64,000 bases of DNA. Source: Maratus speciosus. Its lineage: Eukaryota; Arthropoda; Arachnida; Araneae; Salticidae. A model generated the notes under the pieces. It did no database searches. It was not told the origin of the DNA and saw only the letters and a list, made by a program, of their open reading frames with translations. The stretch lies in NCBI GenBank assembly GCA_963932465.1, contig OZ010795.1, positions 479,994,806-480,058,805 of the forward strand. Direction: 5' to 3'. A program made the position numbers and the translations under genes. Below, piece after piece: positions 23,000 through 35,254 of this stretch (its first letter is position 1; every line of letters begins with the position of its first letter).

Positions 23000-24780
23000 T
23001 TTTTAAGTCAAAGTTAAAAGGAATGAATTAATGAATGCCTTTGTATAGATATTAGCGTATAGATTGATTGAAACGCAGAAATGAAAATAGTATTTATATA
23101 CTATATAGAATAATATTTTTATTTATGTATTCAACTATTTTGATTATAAATGAAAAAGTTCGTTATTTTCATACAGAATAAACTGACATTATTCTATTAA
23201 ACTTTATAAACTTTATTGTTGCCAAAAAAAAAGAATAACAATTTCTCCCAAAGAGTTAATTTTAATTTGTAAGATTTTCACGTGCAAAATGGAAATGGAA
23301 TAAGCAAATTACAAATAATAAAAAAGATAAATAGGACAAGAATGAATACATATAAACCTTTCACACCAAATACCACCTAAAATAATTTTTGTAGTGGCAT
23401 TTTCCCAACACTACGAAGAAAGATTCCTCGATTTACACGATTTTACTTGGTCTTCCTTTTCTCATTGGTTGCGATTTCATTTTTGCAATTGTGTATATTA
23501 ATTGGAACAAAATTTTACATTTTTATGACTGAGGTATATGTAAGGCCATACAAATAAGAAATTCGGTATTGTCTCCTATAAAATGTGATAAAGTGTTGGT
23601 TAACTATATATGTTTCTATTAAGAGGAGCAGAGCTGCCAAGCCTCCAGCGTTCTGGATACCAGTATTTTAATACAAAAAATTTTACTTTATTTAATTGAA
23701 ACATTTGCGCGATTTAAAAGAACAACATTTTCTGTAAGATAATAGTGTTGTTCAAAAAGCCTGAGACTTGCCATGTCTGGTGGGGAGTGGAATGTTTTAT
23801 TTAATGCATTTATCTCTATTTTAATGCTACGTGAACAACGTCCCGTGTAACAGCTTGTAGAGTGTAAAATAAATTAAATTGTTAAAATAATCCCTATTAC
23901 AAAAAATGAAACAAAATGCCCGGCAAAGGGAAATAAAAGGTTAGTCAACCTTTCGTAATTTGACCTGAACACAGGGGTGCGTCAAATTTCAACGGTGTTT
24001 GTAACATCACGATTTTAAATTAAATGTGGATAGTAAAAGGCTATCATAAAAAATACTTAACGGCGCCAAATCACGTTTATCTATTTAGTCAATTGGAAGT
24101 GGACAGGAGGATGAATTATTAACCGTTAGGTTTAGAAGTCCCCCTACTTTAGAGTGATTTTAGTAAGTTAATCCTATCGAGTACATTTTTAGATATTTAG
24201 ATTAGATCTTAGATATAAATATTGCAGAATGGTAATCAAAATTATTTTTTGGAAACAAAAATTATAAAGGTATTAGATTTCTAAATTAGATGTCTCAGTT
24301 TACATTTCCAAAAGTTCTTTATCCATTAGATACAGGTGTTTGTGGTTAGCAGGCAAGTAAATACTGCTGTATGGATATTAGGATAACGTAAAATGCTTGA
24401 CAAAATTGTTGCCTATCCTTATAAATCGCAGTGTAAAAAGGAATCTAAGATATAGGATAATCATTAACTCAATCAATAGAAAATTACAAATGCAAAATAA
24501 ATTACACAACGGGGAGTTCAGAGGGCGCCCCCTGAAGAAATTTGCTTTATTATATAAAAATTACTAGAATAAGTAGCTCGTGAGAATTTCAGAATATCAT
24601 TACATAACAACATGTTTAATTTAACGCTTCTAATGTCTGAAACCATCGAAATATTTTTTTTTCCTTTTATAAATGTTTGTGTAATTTAAAAAGTTTAAAT
24701 TTTGTTCTTGTAGAAAGATTAATATTACGCAACGTTTGCTAAAAACAGTAAGTTGCAGAGATGACGTTGAGGCTCTTGAT
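23000..24780. other. AT-rich DNA, nothing recognised
   Basis: No ORF of note, no tandem array and no clear element ends. Local CG-containing patches (about 23,930-24,090) have no coding signal that I can defend. Confidence 0.55.
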
Positions 24781-24793
24781 CTGCAGATTTACT

Positions 24794-25616
24794 AGTAAAA
24801 ATACGTTTATTTCGACTGTTGACATGTTTCGACTCCCCCCCCCCCCTCCCCCAGTCATTTTCAAAAACAAATAAATAAAGTTATTCTAAATTTGCACGGT
24901 CTGTGACACGCCATTATTCAATTTTCCACGTATTCTTTCATATTATGCACGTTACATTTTTATTTTATATGGATGTTTATTTTATTTTATTTTCATACTC
25001 ATTGAGTAGCTTGAGTCATATTTTTGGTAAGTGAAATGATGCTGCATCGTTACACATTGAGCTTTAGCGCGTTACTATCCCGATGGTTTCTTTTAAAATG
25101 GATGGATAGTATAGACTGGACGGGAAAATTATTTTACTTTTATGGAAATTTACTTGGATGCTTTCTTCTTGATAAAATCTTGCTAGGACTGTGGTTTTTC
25201 TATTATATTTAATTTAATTTAATATATTACAGCCCTAGCAAGATTTTATTAAGAAGAAAGTATCCAAGTAAATTTCCATAAAAGTAAAATAATTTTCTCT
25301 TCCAGTCTATACTATCCATCCATTATAAGAGAGACCACAGAGATTGTAACGCGCAAAAGCTCAATGTGTAACGATGCAGCATCATTTCACTTACCAAAAA
25401 TATGGCTCGAGCTACTCAATGAGTATGAAAATAAAATAAAATAAACATCCATATAAAATAAAAATGTAACGTGCATAATATGAAAGAATGCGTGTAAAAC
25501 TGAATGATGGCGTGTCATAGATCGTGCAAATTTAGAATAGATTTATTTATTTGTTTTTGAAAATGGCTGGGGGTGAGTCGAAACATGTCAACAGTCGAAA
25601 TAAACGTATTTTTACT
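24794..25616. mobile_element. ~820-bp long palindrome (foldback element)
   Basis: Arms of about 390 bp: left from 'agtaaaaatacgtttatttc' at 24,794, right ending with its exact reverse complement at 25,616. Pairing runs through 'gaaatgatgctgcatcgtta' and its mirror near 25,370. The spacer is only ~30-45 bp of AT-rich DNA around 25,200. A C-run (24,834-24,851) in the left arm is shortened in the right arm. The 62-aa ORF across the left arm is a shadow. Family unknown. Confidence 0.85.
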
Positions 25617-26049
25617 GGTTTTAAAGTTTTAATTTACACCTTTTATCATTTGAAATTAATAATTAATTTTACATGTTTTGTTAATTTCATTTATTAAGAA
25701 ATCCTATGAAACAATTTAATTTCTTATCAAAGTTATGATATCTTTAGTTTTAACACCGGAAACATATGAAAGCAAACCATTCAATCCTAAGTTCTTTGAA
25801 AATTGAAAGATTTTTTTTTCCAGTTATTAATTTTTTTTACATTCACAGCATTCCTAACGTTAAGGGCATAAGACTTTAGAATCGATTTCATTGCAATTGG
25901 TGAGGACAATCACTTTCTTTCAATTTAACTTAATCATCATTTAGTGAAGAAGAGAATTTCTATGTAATTCACATTTCAGAGACTTATAACTCCGAAAGAA
26001 ATTAAGACAAGCGAAGAAAAGAAGGATTATATCGTTCAAAGTTAATTAA

Positions 26050-27110
26050 TACTAGAGAACAGGAATTCTTCTTTTTCAGAATTTAGTGTCGCCCCCGGCA
26101 TTTCCATTACTTCATTTTCTCCTGATGGACTGGTGACTTCTATTATTATGAAACAGACATTATAAATGAAGCGTTTAGGTGAAGATGAAAGAGCAGCCGT
26201 AAAAAGCCGTAATTTTCTTTTGAAAAAAAAATTATGGCCATTTTTTTCCCCATTCTGACCAGAAAATCAGAGTTCTAATTTTTTACGGCTGCTCTTTCAT
26301 CTTCACCTAAACGCTTAATTTATAATGGCTGTTTCATAATAATAGAAGCCATCAGTCCATCAGGAGAAAATAACTCGGTTAAGCGGGACTCTACTGCAGT
26401 AAAAAACATATTTCAATTTTAAGACTTAAAGCACACGTTTTATTTTATGTAAAATGACGTCATTCGCATCCGCTTAAGAATTCCACATTTACGATCTACC
26501 CTTAAACATCTACAGTAAAGCATGCATAGCATATCATTATCTCGAAATAATACACAAATGCAGCAAAAAGATGCCGTCATTCAAGAAAATTGACATAAAA
26601 AAAAGGGCTATCTAATGATTCATAGATATTTAAAATTAAATATAGTTTACAATAGCTCCGTTGTTTTAAGAGAAATCATTCGTTTACACTTTTTTCAAAA
26701 TAGCACGTATTTTAATTACGTTTTCTTTCGGTTGTTATGAAAAAATGGCAACAAAAATATATAATTAATATTTTACAACTGATTTTTCTTTACTTTCTAC
26801 AGAAATGGAATACTTGCGTTGCCAATATTAAGCAAATGGCTCCAAAAACTACAAAAAAAAATTAATATTTCAAAAATAAATGGAGATACAGTTTTCAAAT
26901 AAATTGCATTTAAAAGTACTTATTTTCCCCAATACGACGGTATAAAAATGGAAAATCAGCGATGCTTAGAAGTTTAAAAAATTGCAGTAGAGTATTTAAA
27001 CGTACTGCTTTGTTTTACGGCTAGCTTCTGTAAGGTAATGTTATTTTTTGAAAATGACACAAAATAAGCTGGGAGAAAAAAATAGCATACCGTACCGGGG
27101 CTAATATATA
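26050..27110 (-). repeat. inverted copy of 12,473-13,290, interrupted
   Basis: Reads on the minus strand as the 12.5-13.3 kb repeat, for example 'aatgacgtcattcgcatccg' (about 26,453) and 'catcgctga..' side motifs, and ends 'ataccgtaccggggctaat'. Between the shared 'gtgtcgccccc' and 'catatttcaatttt' it carries a palindromic MITE and a pogo-type terminal fragment absent from the other copy. Confidence 0.8.
26052..26375. mobile_element. palindromic MITE, best copy
   Basis: Arms of ~95 bp: 'gtttaggtgaagatgaaaga' (left, about 26,170) and its mirror 'tctttcatcttcacctaaac' (right, about 26,297), with a centre containing 'aaaattatggccattttttt'. Related copies at 9,355-9,610 and 11,575-11,725. No ORF. 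Confidence 0.8.
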
Positions 27111-28960
27111 CATGATTTCTGCATGCAAATAGAAAAGACATCTGATTTTACATGTGTATTAATTTTTATACTAATGGCTTAATATTATGAATATCTAACT
27201 TTATATTTTTTATTAAATTCTTGTGGTTTCCCATACCTAAGAAAAAGTTTTTTTTTTTTTTTTTACATTCGCATGAAAATGACTAAAGTCTGCTTTGTAC
27301 ATAAAGTGGAAATGACCAGTGCTATTACCCCTCATTTACAATCACGCGGAAAGGCATTTCTGAGGATGAATCAACAAGTCTAGCATTGAGATGAAAGACG
27401 GGCCCTGCAATCGCCAATAAGAGAACGCACCTCTAAATGCCAAAAACCGAGAGGGGGAATGATTTGAGAGCTCCTTAAATAAAGTCTAAAATATGATAAC
27501 AAATGTATTACGAAAGTATTCTGTTATAACCCATTGATGATTCTCTTAGAGATGTATTTTTGAGATTTTCTCATAATCTATTAGATTTTTAGAATGACTT
27601 AATTTTGAGCATTAAACAGCATTGTGGAGTCATGTTCGCTGTTATTTGTTACGAATGTATTTTCATGTATGACATTGATAATTCTACTATAGGTTTCCAT
27701 TTTGACACCCCATCGTTGTCTTACTCCTCAGGTTATTTGACGTCTCCTTTTTCGGCAAACATCCTCATTAAACTAATCGTTTGTTTATGGCCAAACTTAA
27801 TTATAATTCATTATCAAATCTTGTTAATTTTTGGGTAAAACAATGCAACAACCGTGGCTCACAAGCATCGTAGTAATTCAAAAATCAACCAAATGCCTAA
27901 CTCATAAAACTCTTAAGTTTGGATTATTTTAATGAGAGTCTTTACCGAGAAAGTAAATGTCAAAGAATTTGAGGAGGAAGACCGCGATAGGACGTCAAAG
28001 CGAAAACATCTGACTTCAACATGGTATAAGGTATTTTTATAAAAATTAGTTCAAATAATTTCCATAAGATGGTTAATTGATAGTACCTGTGTCTACTCGC
28101 AGTACGTTTTCATTGTGAAATTTTATCTTATGATTTTTAATCGCATGTTTATACGTAAAATACTCAAACGAATAAAAGTTAATTTTAAGAATCTCAAAAC
28201 TTCAACTGTAATATCATAGTAAACATTTTGAAAGAAACTAATCATTTTTTAGATTAACTTGAATCATTCAAAATGAAAGTACTAGTTTATGTAAAAATTT
28301 GAAAGAAATGTAATCAATTCAATGTTAAAAGTAAATGGAATAATAAGAAAATGGAAAAAGTAATGTTTTTAATTATTTTGATACGGGGATTTCTTTTGCA
28401 TACATTAAACTGTAAATAAAGGTAAAAATTCAATTTTAAATTTGTTTTTCTTTATGCTTCCGTCATGTATTTTAATTTACCTAATTTTAAGGCCTAATCT
28501 CTGCGTTAATTTTAATATTAATGAGATTCATATAGGAATTTAATTTAATCTCATATGTTAGGGTTTTTATGAAAACACATAACGCGTCTCTTATTTATAA
28601 TTAATTTTTATATGTTGACTTTAATTTTAATTACCGTTTTAAATCCTATACTAGATATCATATTTTTACTAGAGATTAATACGATCATTCATTATTTATA
28701 CAGTAGGTAAGCAAAAGGCATTGAAGGGTTATATGTTAATTCCGTCGTATCACTATACTCGTATATCCATCAAATACAAACTAATATGATTAAAAATCCG
28801 TAAAAAAAGAAGATAAATGTGCCAAATGAGAACAGACGAACTGAAATAAAAATTTATCGAAATTTAAATTATTTTTTTAACTGTATTTAGCAAGTAGAAA
28901 TGTCGAGATGTTTTTTTTATTTGTGTATTTCATTATAAATATACTTTAAAAACACCCATT
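27111..28960. other. no gene recognised; one less AT-rich patch
   Basis: Around 27,300-27,480 the base composition is less AT-rich and CG dinucleotides appear ('caatcacgcggaaaggcatt'). This could be an exon or regulatory fragment, but neither strand gives a protein I recognise. The 77-aa ORF at 27,605-27,838 has no identifiable domain. Confidence 0.45.
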
Positions 28961-28969
28961 TAATCATAA

Positions 28970-31900
28970 TTATGGATGTAACTTACATTACATAAAAATT
29001 TAGCTTAAAAGATCAACTTATTTCATCCAGCATAAATTTAATATAAGTGCTTTGAAAATTACGTTATATACCAAAAATAAAAGAAATTATAAACGGAAAT
29101 CCTTGAAGGAAGTAAAAAGTTTCTCGGTGTTATACACACCTGGAGTCATCTTTATATTATATTTCTTTTGAAAAGAGAAACTTTCTTTAAGCAAAATCAA
29201 CGGTTGAGACAAAAGAACAAAAAAATGAAGAGTTAACCTTGTGGATATGCAAATATATCTAACTATAAAATAATATGGTATTTGAACGACGAAAAAAGAA
29301 TACAGAATAACATAGATTATTTTAAATCTGTATTTTCTCTAATCCTCAGGTTTAGTTAATTTTGAACATTGTATATAAAAAAGTAGAAGCATTCGGTAAT
29401 AATTTTCATATAAAGTTAATTTATAAAAGTCACATTTCGTCACAATATTGTTTATAAGCCTAGATTAAATAGTAATTCAGCTTAAGATAATTTTTATGTA
29501 GAATAAATTCAATATTAAGACTTTTGAAATATTGTTATCTGCGAAAGAAAAAAGTTCTAAACGGAAGTCTTGGGCACAATCGAAAAAGAAAGTTTCATCA
29601 AGATGAAAAATTTTCTCCGTGTCAGAGAGCTCTAAGACATATACTTTCATTATTTTTAAAATGGTGAAAGAAAAAAAATTAAAATGATAACTGTTGATGG
29701 TAGATAACAGAAAAGTAAGAATTAACGTAAGAGAACTGTAAAATAATACTGTTGTAAAGTATAAAAATAAAATGAAATAACACAGGATATTTGAAATCAG
29801 TATTTTGCGCTGATTTGAGTTGTTTTTTTTGCACTGCGCTTAAAAAAAAGACGAAAAATCATGCACCAAGTATAGATTATGAAACACTTTCCAACACATT
29901 CAGAATGCTTTAACAGAAAGCTTCGCAGTTTAATGAGATAAATGATGATGGCTAACTAAACCATTTGGAAAACACGTAACACATATGAAAATACAATTTC
30001 CGAAATCCCCATGAATAGTATATGATCTATAGTTTTTTATATGTACTTCATAGTATGGTAAAATTTAGTTCAGTTAATTAACGCAGAGCACAGTTGAAAA
30101 TTCCACTTCTGTGATTTTCGTCAATAAATGGAAATGTACAAGAGATCTTTTGTACTGCCCTCTATATGATCTATTGTAGAATTTACACATACCATCTATA
30201 GGCAGAAAATTAGTTCAATTTTCAAAAGCGCATCACAATTGAAAACGCATTTCCAGCAACTATTGTTCATGAGCAGTATAGTATCTGAATTCTCTTTTGT
30301 CTACCTGAAAATGAACGATGAATGCTATGCTCACCATATTCTATAGTAAATATCTTGAAGTACACCGTACTTATATATATCGATTTCAATATGTTTGAAA
30401 TAGTGTAACATAATTAAAATGCACCGCAAACGATTTATCCCCGTAGACCGTAATGTAAGAAAATTCTTTTGAGTGCTCCTCTAAATACTACACTCTTGAG
30501 TTTTCAATAACAAACATGCATCCTAAACCTTAATAACCTATATAAATTACACGGTAATACGAGTATATGTACGCCAGTTAGAACACGGACAGACAGACAG
30601 ATTAACTGAATTCATAAACACTTTCAACTATGTTTGAAAGTGTTAAAAAAATAGGAAATATTTTTTTAATTTTTGGATTTTAATATAAGTTAATATTTAA
30701 AAATCCTTTTTAGTCATATTAGTGATTGTAAGCTACGTTAACTAGTAATATAGCTTACTATCGTCTTTCTTTATCCAGAATAAATTGAATGTAAGAAGCT
30801 TTGAATCTCTTATCATCCAAATATAAAAACATCCACACGGAAATCTTAAATTCAAACAGACAGGAAAAATCCTTCAAAAAGAAGAATTTTCGCAACCTCA
30901 GACGAGTCTGAGATGTGTTTTTTATTACTTTATCAAACGATGAATCAGAAAATGTCTTTAAATGAAATGAATGATCAACAAATGAAGACAGAAGTATTAA
31001 GGAATGACTGAAGGAGATTAGATGAATATCAAACTAATACTATTTGAAACTATGAAAAAAGAAAAAAAGAGAAGAAAGTATTACCTAATTTTATGGAATT
31101 TAATGTCTCTTTTTATTTTACGTTGTGTATTAAATTTAACAAGCACAGATATTGTGAAATATTTTACAATTTCGATTTTAAAATAAAAAAATATATAAAA
31201 TTCTTATTCTGCCAAAATAATGGTTTTATTTAATTATCACCTAACAATTTTAGATCAGTGTTTCGACTATAAGTTCATTTTTCACAAAATGAGAAAATAC
31301 TATCGCAAATGCAAAAAAAAAAAAAAAAAAAAAAAAAAATATTTTGTTAAAATATTTACAAAAGAGCAAATTAAAAAAAATAACAAGAAAAATAAATCAT
31401 GCGTCAATCATAGATTATGAAGCACTTTCCAATACATTCGGAATAATGTAACAAAACTGCACCGTTTAAAAAATTAAAATGTTGCATCTAATTCAACCAT
31501 ATGGAAACGCATAATACATTTCAAAACCTAATTTTAGCTGTTCCCATCCACAATCGGAAATTATGCGAATTTTTTCAGCAGCCCTTTATATGATATATAG
31601 ATTTGAATCTATTAACTACATGCATGACGAAATTTAGTTCAGTTAAGAGATACATATACTTCAGTCGAAAATTTACCTTCAGCATTTTCCTCTAATAAGG
31701 CGAACGGTACGTGAATACTTTTGTGCAGCCCTGTATTTGAGGTATAGAATTTATATATAACGAGTAAGATGCAAAAGATTAATTAAATTAAAAACGCAAC
31801 CAAATTTTAAACCGTACGCTCCAGCAATTATTACTCAAAGACATTACTGTACTGTAACCGATTTCTTTTGTGTGTCCGTGTAAATGAATAAAACATGCTA

Positions 31901-32250
31901 TGAATGCCCTGCTCTTACGTGATCGTAGTGAAATTCAGTGATTTATGTCAGTTTCAATACATTTGAAATAGCATAATGTCATTAAAATACTTTGCAAACG
32001 ATTTTTCTCCATATACCATAATGAAATGGAATACTTCTGAGTGCCCCTGTAAATGAACGATTAATCCTACATGCATCATATATCAAACATGCTTTGGTGA
32101 TCCTAAATAAACTTTATCAATTTCATGAAAATCCGAGTATATTGACGGGAGTTAGAGCGTGGACAGACGGTCAGTCGGACTGACGTACAGACGGTCAGAC
32201 AAACCGAATGCATAAACACTTTTCAACTTTGTTGGAAAGTGTTAAAAATG
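28970..32250 (+). repeat. array of old direct repeats ending in a palindrome
   Basis: A leader unit around 'aaacggaaatccttgaagg' appears diverged at about 28,980-29,180, 29,450-29,660 and 30,720-30,930. A longer body of ~800-860 bp occurs twice, at about 29,850-30,645 and 31,395-32,245. Each body ends with a cluster of GACAGACAGACAG/GACGGTCAG and then a hairpin ('aacactttcaa', short loop, mirrored arm) at 30,617-30,644 and 32,215-32,243. The body itself shows internal ~150-200-bp periodicity. The architecture is that of a non-autonomous element amplified in tandem. No ORF of note. Confidence 0.7.
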
Positions 32251-32640
32251 AAATCTATTTGAGATAGTTTTGAAAATAATAAACAGGTTTTAATCATGTT
32301 ATTTCTCAGTTACATTCATAATAATAAAAAATATAAATATAAATTAAAATATCAATATTATAAAAATACTTTTTTAAAATAACGTATAAGAATGCAACTT
32401 ATCACAGTGATAAGTGTAAAATTCACTTAAGTTTTCATTTAAAATTAATTTTGTGATAAAAGAAGATTTTTTATGTTTCTTTGTAAATTCTTAGTACTCA
32501 TTTAATAATCTGTTGCAAAGCGAAAGACAATCTTTTTATTTATTCGATCGTTTTCATCGGCAGACGATTAATGAGACGAACTGAAACAACTCTTCTCCAA
32601 TGTTTTTTGATCGACGCTTGTTTTTGTGCACATCCGAATG
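32251..32640. other. AT-rich DNA, nothing recognised
   Basis: No coding sequence or repeat copy identified between the direct-repeat array and the gypsy relic. Confidence 0.5.
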
Positions 32641-33388
32641 TTGTCGGCGCCAAGATATATTTTCTATTATGTAAATAATCTATTTTTAAAGTTTTAATTA
32701 AAGTATATTTTTCATCATGTCCAGCGCATCCTTCTTCTTCGCTACAAAAACTGGTGACCCGGAAGCATCAATGAAGATTTAGTATGCAAGCATACCCTGT
32801 CAAAAGACAAAGGTACACTTGCATAATAAATCTCTATCGATGCTATTTCTGATCCCAGATGAGAGATTTGCGAGTATACACCTAGATATAATCGGTCCAT
32901 TTCCTTTAGTACGTGGATTCAAATATTATCTAACAATGATTGATAGGTTTACTCGATGGCCAGAGGCTGTACCTATAGGAGATGTAACTGCTGAAATGGT
33001 TGCTAAGGCGTTTATAGACATGGGTTTCTCGTTTTGGTACACCTCAGAGGATAACATCCGATAGGGGTAGACAATTCGAGTCCATACTTTTCAAGACTCT
33101 GACAAGATTACCTGGCACTAATCTAGCTATGACTGCTTCATATACACCAAAGTGTAATGGTTTGGCGCGGTGACTTCATCGACGTTTAAAACAGGCTTTA
33201 ATGTGCTATAAAGATGATTGATTCGAAGCTCTTCCTCTAGTTTGGCTAGGTTGTTAGGTCTCCGAACTACAGTACGTGAAGATCTTGGTGCTTCTACTGC
33301 TGATTTAACGTATGGAACCACCTTACGGCTTCCGGGACAGTTGTATGAAGATTCATCCTTGTTAGACCCATAGACGTTCAGTTCCAAT
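32640..33388 (+). mobile_element. degenerate Ty3/gypsy relic (LTR end, PBS, integrase)
   Basis: 'ctacaaaaactggtgacccg' at about 32,742 resembles an LTR end followed by a TGGTGACCC primer-binding site. Only ~70 bp later an integrase relic begins, so nearly all of gag-pol is missing. The right side runs into a foldback element at about 33,366. No 3' LTR is present. Confidence 0.7.
32845..33388 (+). pseudogene. gypsy integrase relic
   Basis: The first frame reads FASIHLDIIGPFP, FKYYLTMIDRFTRWPEAVP and DVTAEMVAKAFI, which is the start of a Ty3/gypsy integrase core including the first catalytic Asp. After about 33,030 stops and frame changes accumulate. A later in-frame piece, ASTADLTYGTTLRLPGQL (about 33,288-33,341), matches the region downstream of the catalytic Glu. 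It is distinct from, but related to, the intact integrase at 19.9-20.8 kb. The minus-strand ORF here is a shadow. Confidence 0.8.
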
Positions 33389-35096
33389 TACAAAAATGTT
33401 TTAAGTGAGGTAAAGAAGTATATTAAAATCGATTTGGGTCAGTAAAATCATTTCTTAAAAAATTACGAAATTTAAATTTTTATACGGTCCCCCAGTCCTA
33501 TAAGTTATAGTTAGTAAATTTTTCCTGTTACCCTGACAAGTAAGGCAGAAAAGTCCCGTAATTCTAGGATTAAAATTGACCGAGTAATAGCTGTTTAAAG
33601 TTGGAGCATATTTTTTGCTGCAAATTAGGGTCATTCAAAAATTTAGTAGAAATATAAATTCGTCAGGTATAATTTAAAAAAAATGGTTGAGAGTAAAATT
33701 AATATTGCAATATAAATTTGAAATCTTCAGTCATTCAGATATATTGGTGAAAAATACATAATTTGTAATAAACATATAAGAAGGAAAAAAAAAAAAAAAA
33801 AAAAAACAGATTTTTGTTAAATAAAATGAAGAAAATAACCAACCCCAATTCTTTACAAAATGATACACATTTTAAAATCTTATTAGATTACACTCGATTA
33901 CTGCAAAAGTTGTGTTATGTCATGTTTTTTAGCTTTTGATAATTGATTCTTATGTATTCTGTACAATTGAATCAGAAATTGACATTCATTTTTTACTATC
34001 GCGTAAACATTTTTTGCAAATTGCAAATTTTAAAGTTAGAAAAAGGAAAAATAGAGAAAATTTGATACTATAAAATAGATGTGAATGTTGTGTTTTTAAC
34101 TTTTAATAATTGTTTTTTATGTTTTTTTTACCACTAAATCCGAAAATTACCTTCATTTTTAACCATCACGTCACTATGTTCCGCAAATTGTAAATTTAAA
34201 AGTTAAAAAGTTAAAAGTTAAAATTGATCCTCCACCCCCACCTCATCGGATCCCTCAGCTGTAATGTAGAAAATATATAAAACTTAAAAAACACAACCAT
34301 CGCAATCTCGTGTTATTTAATCTAAAATTTCTTATAAAACTTCTTGGCGTTAATCTATCGGAAATTTTTTGTGTTATCCTGTGAAATAAGTATAAATGGT
34401 AACCACCGAAAGTCGTAATAATATAATATTGTCACCGAATTTACGTCAATATGTAAAATTTAATCTCGATCGGATATTTGAAAGTGAGTTCATTCGAGTA
34501 AAAACTTTGAACTGGAGAAACATTCATACGATGAAGTTAAATAAAAACTTATAAAGATAGCATAATTTTTGTTAAAAGAAATCATGAAAAGAAACAGTCT
34601 CAAATCCGTACAAAATAAAATAATAAATGCGATTATTTTACCCAATCTGAAAATCAAAATGTCTCAATCATAATACTTGTACGACTTTTTTCAAAACGCA
34701 GATACACATGAAATAAGTTCTTCGAATGCTTTAAGTACTTGGTATATGAACCCTCAAAGCATGGCCGAACTCATTTGTTTTCAGATGTAGAAAAGTAGTA
34801 TAAGTCATGCATTTTTAAAGTTTCATAACTAGGTCGATTTTAGTGTTATATGAACGGGACTTTTTTTGTCTGTCTTGTCAGTGTAATAGGATATTTTTTA
34901 CTAAATATAACCTATAAGACCGGTGACCGTATAAAAATTTAAATTTCATAATTTTTTAAGAAATGTTTTTATTGACCCAAATTGCTTTTAAAATATTTCT
35001 TTACCACATTTAAATTATTTTTGTAATTGGAACTATATGTTTATGACTATCGGTTTAGGAATTAGCCATTCGACACCATTGAGAGTTTACACCCTG
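33366..35096. mobile_element. foldback element related to 17,395-18,294
   Basis: The right end reads CACCCTG then TA, so the reverse complement starts CAGGGTGTAAACTC at a TA. Left arm 'gttccaattacaaaaatgtt' (about 33,380) pairs with the right arm around 35,020. Pairing continues through 'tttatacggtcccccagtcc' against its mirror near 34,920, then 'ccctgacaagtaaggcag' against 'ctgtcttgtcagtgt'. The left terminus is lost at the junction with the gypsy relic. The ~1-kb centre is unpaired AT-rich DNA. Confidence 0.78.
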
Positions 35097-35100
35097 TATA

Positions 35101-35254
35101 TTTATTAAATACATAAGATCAAATTGATGTCTTTCAATAATAAACGATGTTAATGACGTTGTTTTATTGCCAATCTCTTGTTATGCCGTTTAGAATGAAT
35201 ATAATATAAATTAAATGAAAACATAATTTGACGAACAAATTAAAATATATATAT
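35101..35254. other. short AT-rich spacer
   Basis: Unassigned DNA between two foldback elements. Confidence 0.4.

Noticed and set aside
25024..25212. 62-aa ORF in the 24.8-25.6 kb palindrome
   Set aside because: It lies within one palindrome arm, the mirrored arm does not preserve the frame, and no domain is visible.
33127..33387. 86-aa minus-strand ORF
   Set aside because: It is the antisense shadow of the gypsy integrase relic on the plus strand.
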